This document shows positions 7,248 through 13,278 of a stretch of 13,278 nucleotides of DNA, in pieces. This DNA is from UBA1443 sp964445745. Its GTDB lineage: Bacteria > Omnitrophota > Omnitrophia > Omnitrophales > Aquincolibacteriaceae. Both the position numbers and the translations under genes were made by a program. How positions within the stretch are numbered: position 1 is the first letter of the stretch; every line of letters begins with the position of its first letter. The notes under the pieces were generated by a model. That model ran no database searches, had not been told where the DNA came from, and was given only the letters and a program-made list of their open reading frames with translations. The stretch is taken from the NCBI GenBank assembly GCA_964445745.1, contig CAYULU010000042.1, positions 1 to 13,278 on the forward strand, given 5' to 3'.

Positions 7248-8069
7248 TTAAGGCTTTTTCCTTAGCAACTTGTGCTTCACGCAAATTTTCTTGATAACTT
7301 CCATCAACGTCTCAACGGCCGTCGGCTTTGAAAAAAAGCGGTAGCCCAATTGTTTGGCACGGCGAATCTCCTCGGCCGCGTCCACTGCCGTGTAAATAAT
7401 AAAATCTTTCGGGGCACATCCCTCTCCGGCCTTAAAACGTTCAATCAGCTCGTCCCCCCACATGTACGGCATCTTGATATCAATGATCCCGATATCCGGC
7501 TCAAACTTTCGGGAAATCCGCAGAGCATCATCTCCTGAAAGTGCACAAGCCACTTCGAAGTGCGCGTCCTTCACGTTTTCGGTCAACGCCGATTTAAGGA
7601 AGTCGCAAACTTCCTCCTCATCATCCACAATCAGTACCTTCGCCGAAATCTCCCATCCGCTTTCGATCTCAACCGGCATCTTGTCCTCAGTCTTTCGTTC
7701 GATCATCACCTCGATCCGATCATGCAGATCCTTCAGGCTGTACGGCTTCTTGATGAACGCATCGACCCCAAGTTGCTCGCACCGTTTTTGTTCATCATGT
7801 ATCGCCGTCAGGACAATCACGGCCAGTTGAGGATAATCCTGGCGTATGAACCGCAACACCTCGGTCCCGCTCATCCCCGGCATGCTCAAATCAAGAACCA
7901 CAAGGTCAATCCTGGCCCCGCACTCCCGGATGATCTTGAGAGCTTCCATTCCGCTTCCGGCCGTCAGCGTGCTATAGCCAAGCGCCTGCCCGGTCTTCGA
8001 AATGAACCAGAGCGTATCCGGTTCATCGTCCACGATAAGAATAGTTCCGCGCGATTTTGGTATATCCAC
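7248..8069 (-). CDS. Tandem two-receiver response regulator without output domain
   Basis: A 273-residue protein made of two CheY-like receiver domains. Receiver 1 (about 8-125) has acidic pair Asp14/Asp15, phosphoacceptor Asp60 in VVLDLSMPG, Thr88 and Lys108. Receiver 2 (about 142-268) has Asp149/Asp150, Asp197 in IIDIKMP, Thr227 and Lys248. All key residues are present, so both look phosphorylatable. A linker of about 17 residues joins them, and the tail is only a few basic residues (KHKLLRKKP). There is no DNA-binding, GGDEF or other output domain, so it probably acts by protein contact or as a phosphate relay or sink. The start is GTG at 8069-8067, with AGGAGG 6 nt upstream. It follows the single receiver by 66 nt and is probably the last gene of the methyltransferase-kinase operon. 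Confidence 0.9.
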   Translation of the reverse strand: MDIPKSRGTILIVDDEPDTLWFISKTGQALGYSTLTAGSGMEALKIIRECGARIDLVVLDLSMPGMSGTEVLRFIRQDYPQLAVIVLTAIHDEQKRCEQLGVDAFIKKPYSLKDLHDRIEVMIERKTEDKMPVEIESGWEISAKVLIVDDEEEVCDFLKSALTENVKDAHFEVACALSGDDALRISRKFEPDIGIIDIKMPYMWGDELIERFKAGEGCAPKDFIIYTAVDAAEEIRRAKQLGYRFFSKPTAVETLMEVIKKICVKHKLLRKKP

Positions 8070-8135
8070 CCCGCACCTCCTCGAGCCTCATCTCATTCGA
8101 ACGCTAAAGCCCCACCCTCCTGAGGTCTTCAGGTT

Positions 8136-8495
8136 CTATTGAGCGTTGATCATGTTAAGAACCGCCGTTTCAATCTCGTTCAAACTTGTGGGTTTGTGAA
8201 TGCACAACACTGCCCCGCACGCAATTCCCTCTTCGTCCTTGTCGTTATACGCCGTCATCAGAATCATTTTCTGCTGGGGCGCCTTTTCATGAACGTCTCG
8301 GATCACTTTGAGTCCGTCCACATCATCTTTCAACCGAACGTCAATCAGCGCCGCGTCCGGCCGGTGATTTAGAATAAGCGAAACCGCTTCTCTTCCGTAG
8401 ATCGTCGTGAATACTTCATGTCCCCTGGACTTAAAATAATTTCCCATAAACTCCAGAAGATCTTCCTCATCATCCACAATAACAATTTTTGCCAT
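8136..8495 (-). CDS. Single-domain response regulator (CheY-like)
   Basis: A 119-residue stand-alone receiver with acidic pair Asp8/Asp9, phosphoacceptor Asp52 in LIDVRLKDD, Thr81 in LMTAYND and Lys101 in IHKP. The loop after Asp52 has the sequence VRLKDDVDG instead of the more usual xxMPxxxG, so the turn that most receivers use for partner binding is altered. There is no output domain. The ATG at 8495-8493 is chosen because GGGAG lies about 8 nt upstream, inside the end of the kinase gene, and the protein then begins MAKIVIVDDEE as expected; the longer open frame would put 22 unrelated residues before the fold. It begins 1 nt after the kinase stop codon, so it is almost certainly the cognate partner of that kinase. 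Confidence 0.92.
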   Translation of the reverse strand: MAKIVIVDDEEDLLEFMGNYFKSRGHEVFTTIYGREAVSLILNHRPDAALIDVRLKDDVDGLKVIRDVHEKAPQQKMILMTAYNDKDEEGIACGAVLCIHKPTSLNEIETAVLNMINAQ

Positions 8496-8496
8496 T

Positions 8497-10722
8497 TTAC
8501 GTTTCTCCCGTGGCAGGTAAAAAGACACGAAAGGACGAACCCTCCCCATAAACAGATTCAAGCTCGATTTCTCCTTGATGCGCGTCTACCATTTTTCGAA
8601 TCACATACAGTCCAAGCCCCGTCCCCTTGATGGCCGTCGCCTTGGTCGTGAAAAAAGGGACAAATACCTGTTTCCTCACCTCTTCCGTCATCCCGAGACC
8701 GGCATCCGAGATCATCACTTCCACACAGCGACGACCACGGCGGAACACCTCCCGGGCACTCAACGTAATCTTTCCCTTGACCGGATGCTCGGGTTTTTCA
8801 AGTTTACCGCAAGCCCAGGCCTCTTCTTTCATCTTGATCGCGTCGTAAGCATTGTCCAGCAGATTAAAAAGGATTTCCTCAACTTCGCTGGAGTTTCCGT
8901 GAATCTTGACAAGGCCGTCGGGGATCTCCATCCTAAAATCAATATCATAAAGTGGACGCTTACATTCCCACAAACGGATACAACTCGCCGCAACGTCCCT
9001 GACGCTCACAGGGCCGAACCCCTCGCTCAACCGGCTAAAGTCAAGAAGCCTCCGGACAATTTCGCCCCCGTGGTCAGCATTTTTAGCAATCTTCCGGTAC
9101 ACCGTTTCCAGCGACCCGATCAGCGGTCTGACCCCTTCAAGGTTATTCGCAGCCATCTGCTTCTCGATCCGCGGGAAATCCACCATCAACGCCGACTCTG
9201 CCCCCAGTTTAATAACATTGAACCGATTATTCACCTGATGAGCAATCCCTGAAGCCATCGTCCCAAGATCCGCCATCTTCGCCGCCTGAAAAAAATGCGC
9301 CTGCTGATGTTCAAATTCTTCGAGAAAAATGCAATTTTCCACCGCGAGTGCCCCCTGATTCGCAAGTGTTGTGAGGATATCGAGATCACTTTCACTGTAG
9401 AGCCGCTTCGACTTCTTTTCACCAAGCACCAAGAAGCCAAGAAGCCGGTCCTGGACAAAGCTCGGCACAACCACAGCCGCGTTCAGTGATTCCATTTCGC
9501 GACCTACCGAGTCATCCTCGCTTTGCCGCGCATAAAATTCCTCCCGCATCAAAGGCCCCATCCGCTCATAAAGTCGTTCGATCAATACGGATCCCACCGG
9601 AATGAATTCAGTCGCTCCTTCGCGATAATCCCCGCGCGCTGCTCTGCAGACAAACCGGCTGTTCCCGCTGTCCATGAGAAAAATCCGGGCGTGGGTAATT
9701 TTTACCGTTTTTGTGAGGATATGGACAATCACTTTCAGGAGTTTGTTCAAGTCTTTCACGAGCGTCATTCCCCGAGAAGCCTGCAAAAGAGTCTGTTGGT
9801 ACGCCCGCTGTTCCCTCAAAAGAACCGCTTCTGCCTTGCGTTGGAGGATAAGATAAAAAAATGGTCCGGAAAAACTCAGAATTGCAAACAAACCTGCCGG
9901 CAAAAACCACCAATGGGCTCCCAAATAACCTTCTAGAACAACCCGCCCTTGTGAAACCAAAACCGCAGGCATCCCCAGAACAATACAATAAACAAAAACA
10001 AAAATACCCGTCCGAGCTGCTGCGATTCGAATCTCCATAAGGTTATAACGAACAATCGCATACATCGTAATAGCATTAAAGAAAAAAACTCCAAATATCC
10101 CAAAAGGAAACGGGAAAAAATCGAGATCATAAACGGGGAAAAAACATCCTATTCCGCCTGAATATCCGATGAGGTTAGCTAATAAAAAAGTTAAAAGTCG
10201 ATTTTTTTCCATACCTTTAGTTCTTAAATACTCATTAAAAAGCACCAGGCATCCCAGTAAAACAAAGAGGATGAATACAATATTCCAACCAATAAACAGC
10301 GGGCCAGCATCAGGAAAAAAAGGAAAGGATAATTTAGAAACAACTGCGGCAATGAATATACGAGGTTTTGCGATAATCAGCAAAGAAATAGCGCCTACCA
10401 GCACATAACCCAAGGAAAGAATGCGGATATAAATCTTTTTAGGATAATGGGTTAATTCCAGCACCAAATGAAAAAAACTTATCGGAATGAAGACACCTAT
10501 TACATGACATATTTGGCTATAAAAATAGGCCGCCTTTTGATTTTGCACTGTCGTGCAAACAAAGACAAAAAAACTCCAGAACGCTATCGTGAAAAGGTAA
10601 AAACAAAATACCTTTGCGGTTTTTCGATTAGCTGCATAAAAAAATGTGAAAAATATTTGGAATGCACTTGCAATGGCTGTTATCAGCGCAGAAAAAGAAT
10701 AGAATATTGCGGGGGTAATCAT
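8497..10722 (-). CDS. Multi-TM, GAF-domain sensor histidine kinase (PhcS-like role proposed)
   Basis: A 741-residue membrane kinase. Residues 1-293 hold about nine hydrophobic helices: a seven-helix sensor like the HisKA_7TM type, then two more at about 238-257 and 271-293. A short coiled coil leads to a GAF domain (about 315-470). The dimerisation helix carries His495 in SGIAHQVNNRFNVI. The ATPase domain has the N box LLDNAYDAI (Asn624), G1 ISDAGLGM (Asp673), an F box and G2 KGTGLGLYV (700-705). The residue after His495 is Gln, where most HisKA kinases have Glu or Asp. The ATG at 10722 overlaps the methyltransferase stop by 4 nt (ATGA), and a receiver gene follows after 1 nt. By neighbours and topology it could detect a lipid-like signal made by that methyltransferase; the ligand is inference. 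The sensor half is more AT-rich than the kinase half. Confidence 0.93.
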   Translation of the reverse strand: MITPAIFYSFSALITAIASAFQIFFTFFYAANRKTAKVFCFYLFTIAFWSFFVFVCTTVQNQKAAYFYSQICHVIGVFIPISFFHLVLELTHYPKKIYIRILSLGYVLVGAISLLIIAKPRIFIAAVVSKLSFPFFPDAGPLFIGWNIVFILFVLLGCLVLFNEYLRTKGMEKNRLLTFLLANLIGYSGGIGCFFPVYDLDFFPFPFGIFGVFFFNAITMYAIVRYNLMEIRIAAARTGIFVFVYCIVLGMPAVLVSQGRVVLEGYLGAHWWFLPAGLFAILSFSGPFFYLILQRKAEAVLLREQRAYQQTLLQASRGMTLVKDLNKLLKVIVHILTKTVKITHARIFLMDSGNSRFVCRAARGDYREGATEFIPVGSVLIERLYERMGPLMREEFYARQSEDDSVGREMESLNAAVVVPSFVQDRLLGFLVLGEKKSKRLYSESDLDILTTLANQGALAVENCIFLEEFEHQQAHFFQAAKMADLGTMASGIAHQVNNRFNVIKLGAESALMVDFPRIEKQMAANNLEGVRPLIGSLETVYRKIAKNADHGGEIVRRLLDFSRLSEGFGPVSVRDVAASCIRLWECKRPLYDIDFRMEIPDGLVKIHGNSSEVEEILFNLLDNAYDAIKMKEEAWACGKLEKPEHPVKGKITLSAREVFRRGRRCVEVMISDAGLGMTEEVRKQVFVPFFTTKATAIKGTGLGLYVIRKMVDAHQGEIELESVYGEGSSFRVFLPATGET

Positions 10723-11705
10723 GCGCTACGGGCGATGCAATACTGAATAACTTTTAATGGCTCATATTGCAATTGAAGATTAGTTGAGCAAAATCCAGCA
10801 TCTGTGAACACCCTCAAAAAATCAGATTCTGTCCTATAGACTAACTCCCAATCTCCGCCCCATTCCATAAAATGCCTCGAAGGATTGCTCCACTTATCTC
10901 TGTAGTTGGAAATAATCAAAGAACCGTTTGGTTTCAAAAGCGTTTTTAGATTTCTCACAAGCAAAGTGGATATCTTTTCATCAAGATAATCAAACAATCC
11001 CGTCGAAAATATCAGGTCATATTTTTCAGAAAGGTAAAGACCTATGTTCTTTGTCAGCGCCAATTTTACAGCATTCCTCTGTAAGAAACGAATCCGGGAA
11101 GCAAAGTTCTTGTTTTGTATTTTACTCCGCGAATATTCGATAGCATGGATATCATGATCTAGGCAATCAATACTCAGATTCAAACCCGAGCCTGTTTCAA
11201 AAAACTCGATGATATCCGTGCAAGGGCCCGAAGCTAAGTCCAAAATCCTTAGTCCTTTTTCATTGGCTCTTTTTCGAGAAAATGCTTTCAATAACTCCTT
11301 AAAATCTTCTTTCCGATTTCTCGTGGCTACTGACGCCGCAGTCTTTAAAAAATAATTGTCCATGCATCGCTCTATTCCGGTAGTGTCGGGTGCGTTCTTA
11401 TATATGTCTTCTATAATCATGAAATCACCATGATATCCGTAGGGCTTGTCAATCACGTGACGGTTGTACTTTCCCAAGCGAATCAAATCCCGACACTGCT
11501 GAATGAACATCCTTTTCATCTCATAAATTCTAACTTCATCCGATGCGTTATTCTTTTCAAACAACATAAGATCTAAGAAAATTTTATCCAGGACTCTGTT
11601 AAAATCTAACTGCAAATCCTTCCAATAGTCGGGCTTATCATCTAATTGTTTTTTAATCCCAAGTAAAACCTTTTGCTGTTCCAATATATGGTCAAAAGTG
11701 TCCAT
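10719..11705 (-). CDS. SAM-dependent methyltransferase, PhcB-like (3-hydroxy-fatty-acid methyl ester synthase type)
   Basis: Class I methyltransferase of 328 residues. An N-terminal helical part (1-140) contains KPYGYHGDFMIIEDIY (87-102) and ATRNRKEDF (127-135). From memory, these are hallmarks of the family annotated as extracellular-factor 3-hydroxypalmitate methyl ester biosynthesis protein, whose type member is Ralstonia PhcB. The Rossmann part has motif I ILDLASGPCTD (154-164), the acidic end of strand 2 (Asp180, Asp183, Asp185), YDLIFSTGLFDYLDEK (229-244) and LKPNGSLIISN (257-267). The C-terminal EWGGDWELVYRTESDF follows the family layout. The ATG at 11705 has AAGGAG 7 nt upstream; an upstream in-frame ATG would overlap the receiver gene. 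It lies 4 nt after a receiver gene and overlaps the kinase gene. Substrate is inferred from family and context: it could also methylate a protein or another small acid. No N-terminal cyclic-nucleotide-binding domain is present. Confidence 0.82.
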   Translation of the reverse strand: MDTFDHILEQQKVLLGIKKQLDDKPDYWKDLQLDFNRVLDKIFLDLMLFEKNNASDEVRIYEMKRMFIQQCRDLIRLGKYNRHVIDKPYGYHGDFMIIEDIYKNAPDTTGIERCMDNYFLKTAASVATRNRKEDFKELLKAFSRKRANEKGLRILDLASGPCTDIIEFFETGSGLNLSIDCLDHDIHAIEYSRSKIQNKNFASRIRFLQRNAVKLALTKNIGLYLSEKYDLIFSTGLFDYLDEKISTLLVRNLKTLLKPNGSLIISNYRDKWSNPSRHFMEWGGDWELVYRTESDFLRVFTDAGFCSTNLQLQYEPLKVIQYCIARSA

Positions 11706-11709
11706 TGTT

Positions 11710-12093
11710 TCACTCCTTCGCGCTAAGAGCATTTCTCACGGCCTGCAAAAGCTCTTGGATATCGAAAGGTTTCATGATGAAAGCGCTTGGTTTCATGTCC
11801 CTAGCTTTTCTTTCTGTAATCTCATCGGCAAAACCCGTTATGAAGATTTCGGGGACTTTACCCCACTTCCTCTTCAAACAGATGTCTCTTATTTTCGAGA
11901 CGGCCTCGACTCCATCGAGCCCTGGCATTCTGATATCAGATATAATCAGATCGAAGTTCACTTCCTCAGCCATTTCGCAACCATCCTGTCCCTTTTTGGC
12001 GATATAAACTTCGTACCCTTGCTTCTCTAACACTTTTGAGAACGTTTTCGTTAGCAACTCTTCATCATCTATCACAAGAATTTTTTTGCCCAT
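11710..12093 (-). CDS. Single-domain response regulator (CheY-like), first gene of the signalling operon
   Basis: A 127-residue stand-alone receiver with acidic pair Asp9/Asp10, phosphoacceptor Asp53 in IISDIRMPGLDG, Thr86 in FITGFAD and Lys108 in FIMKPF. Unlike the receiver at 8136-8495 it keeps the canonical MPGLDG turn. It has no output domain, so it must work through contact with another protein; placement directly before the methyltransferase suggests that it might tune that enzyme or link the operon to a second kinase. The ATG at 12093-12091 has AAAGGAAA about 9 nt upstream. Its stop is 4 nt before the methyltransferase start and overlaps that gene's ribosome site, so expression is coupled. 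Confidence 0.92.
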   Translation of the reverse strand: MGKKILVIDDEELLTKTFSKVLEKQGYEVYIAKKGQDGCEMAEEVNFDLIISDIRMPGLDGVEAVSKIRDICLKRKWGKVPEIFITGFADEITERKARDMKPSAFIMKPFDIQELLQAVRNALSAKE

Positions 12094-12141
12094 GGCCGTT
12101 TTTCCTTTTCTGGTTCAATGGCAATCACCCAATAAGCTCGG

Positions 12142-12159
12142 GATATCACATTAGATATC
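12142..12159. promoter_or_regulatory. Paired GATATC palindromes in the divergent region before the signalling operon
   Basis: Two identical 6-bp palindromes (12142-12147 and 12154-12159) separated by ACATTA lie about 50-68 nt upstream of the first receiver gene and about 105-120 nt upstream of the YihY gene. Position and symmetry would suit an operator for a regulator of either direction. The flanks do not extend the symmetry, and no convincing -10/-35 pair was found beside it, so this is a weak call. Confidence 0.22.
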
Positions 12160-12262
12160 GGACAAATACGGGGATTCTGGAGAAAAATGAGGAGGATAAC
12201 TGTTTTCGTCGTAAAGACCTGATCGGGTACCATCTTTTTTTGAATTTGAAACGGGTGATTTT

Positions 12263-13278
12263 ATGCTACAATCCCGCATGATACAAAAAGCCCTGAGGTT
12301 CTTTAAACACGATATCTGGCGAATCCGGGTCCGGGAGGCCAAAGGCTTCCGGGGCAAGTGCATCCGCATGGTTCGAATCTTCCTGATTTCCTTTCATCAG
12401 TTTTCAAGCGACATGTGCTCCCTTCGCGCGGCGGCCCTTACCTTTTTTTCACTTCTTTCCATTGTTCCGGTACTCGCCATGTCGTTCGGAATCGCCAAGG
12501 GCTTTGGCATGGACAAACTCCTGCGTGAAAAACTGATCGAAGGGATGCAGGGTCAGCAAGAGGTACTCACCCGGATCATGACGTTTGCAGAATCCTTGCT
12601 GGAAAACACGAAAGGCGGAGTGATCGCCGGCGTGGGTGTCGCGCTTCTCCTCTGGTCCGTCATCCAGGTGCTGGGGAACATCGAAACCTCCTTCAACGGT
12701 ATCTGGGGCATTAAAAAACAACGGAGCCTGGGTCGGAAATTTACCGATTATGTTTCCATGATGCTAATCGCGCCTGTTCTCTATATCGTTGCAAGCAGTG
12801 CCTCAGTATTCGCCGCAAGCCAGATTACGGCCATTACACAAAATACGGCTTTCCTGGGTGCGATCGCGCCCCTCATCACGACGGGGCTCAAGATCCTGCC
12901 CTTTCTGATGTTTGGGGGACTGCTGACCTATCTTTACATTGCGATGCCAAACGGAAAAGTCCATTTCAAATCGGCTTTACTCGGCGGAATTGTTGCCGGA
13001 ATCATGTACCATGTCGTCCAATGGATCTATATTCGCTTTCAAATCGGGGCGTCCAAAGCCGGCGCTATTTACGGAAGTTTTGCCGCCCTTCCGCTCTTCC
13101 TGATCTGGCTACAAACAAGTTGGCGGGTCGTCCTTTATGGCGCGGAGCTTGCATTCTCTCACCAGAATGAGCAAACCTTCGAGTTTGAACAAGACTGTCT
13201 GAATGCTAGTCATGAAACCAGAAAACTTTTATCGCTCCGGATAGTTCAGGTTTGCATCGCCCGTTTTACCGCAGGGCT
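12263..13278 (+). CDS. YihY/BrkB family membrane protein (C-terminus cut by window edge)
   Basis: Polytopic inner-membrane protein of the YihY/virulence-factor BrkB family, historically mislabelled ribonuclease BN. I translated it by hand; 338 codons are open to the window edge. The family signatures are LRAAALTFFSLLSIVPVLAM near residues 54-73, WSVIQVLGNIETSFNGIWGI, the LPFLMFGGLLTYLYIAMPN block, and the C-terminal GSFAALPLFLIWLQTSWRVVLYGAEL, which is diagnostic. About six helices are visible. The start is ATG 12263, because GGGTGA lies about 5 nt upstream; the in-frame ATG at 12278 has no ribosome site. The family's role is unsettled: transporters or efflux have been suggested, and tRNase activity in E. 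coli was later assigned to another protein. It continues past residue 300, so a cytoplasmic C-terminal extension, as in longer members, is likely. It is divergent from the signalling operon. Confidence 0.93.
   Translation, partial: MLQSRMIQKALRFFKHDIWRIRVREAKGFRGKCIRMVRIFLISFHQFSSDMCSLRAAALTFFSLLSIVPVLAMSFGIAKGFGMDKLLREKLIEGMQGQQEVLTRIMTFAESLLENTKGGVIAGVGVALLLWSVIQVLGNIETSFNGIWGIKKQRSLGRKFTDYVSMMLIAPVLYIVASSASVFAASQITAITQNTAFLGAIAPLITTGLKILPFLMFGGLLTYLYIAMPNGKVHFKSALLGGIVAGIMYHVVQWIYIRFQIGASKAGAIYGSFAALPLFLIWLQTSWRVVLYGAELAFSHQNEQTFEFEQDCLNASHETRKLLSLRIVQVCIARFTAG

Noticed and set aside
10719..11705. CheR-type chemotaxis methyltransferase, suggested by the neighbouring receivers and kinase
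   Set aside because: It lacks the CheR N-terminal layout and no MCP, CheA, CheW or CheB gene is present; the GYHGDF signature points to the PhcB-like family instead.
1..13278. Acyl-homoserine-lactone system, CRISPR array, transposon, prophage, rRNA or tRNA genes
   Set aside because: No LuxI/LuxR-like protein, regularly spaced repeats, transposase, integrase or recognisable RNA gene was found on either strand.

Overview
The window looks like chromosomal DNA from an uncultured or little-studied bacterium, probably Gram-negative and free-living. It mixes house-keeping genes (type II citrate synthase, FxsA and YihY/BrkB membrane proteins, the trehalose enzyme TreY) with a cluster of sensory genes. 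Genes are dense, ribosome sites are AGGAG-like, and several starts are GTG. I see no rRNA, tRNA, transposase, phage gene, CRISPR array or plasmid function, and I cannot name a genus or phylum from the sequence.

Layout. Positions 1-6288 are read leftward. In transcription order they hold two overlapping small genes of unknown function (6288-5531), treY (5331-2368), citrate synthase (2282-966), a small four-helix membrane protein (860-459) and fxsA (365 to beyond the left edge). The gaps in the last part hold two clear inverted repeats (385-455 and 924-953), and the treY leader has a weaker foldable element. A rightward XRE-cupin regulator (6463-7101) faces the two small genes across an AT-rich divergent promoter region. 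Positions 12093-7248 are again leftward: a single-domain receiver, a SAM methyltransferase, a multi-TM/GAF histidine kinase, a second single-domain receiver and a tandem two-receiver protein. The first four are packed with gaps of 4 and 1 nt and one ATGA overlap, so they are almost certainly one operon. A YihY/BrkB membrane protein gene runs rightward off the right edge.

Main interest. The methyltransferase carries the KPYGYHGDFMIIEDIY signature that I associate with the PhcB family (3-hydroxy-fatty-acid methyl ester synthase of Ralstonia quorum sensing). It is followed at once by a polytopic-membrane histidine kinase and receiver proteins. The order methyltransferase - kinase - receiver - receiver parallels phcB-phcS-phcR-phcQ. 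My inference is that this is a divergent cell-cell signalling system in which the first enzyme makes a methyl-ester signal, the kinase senses it and four receiver domains relay it. None of the receivers carries a DNA-binding domain, so the final output lies elsewhere. The methyltransferase and the sensor half of the kinase are visibly more AT-rich than the rest, which hints at joint acquisition or domain replacement.
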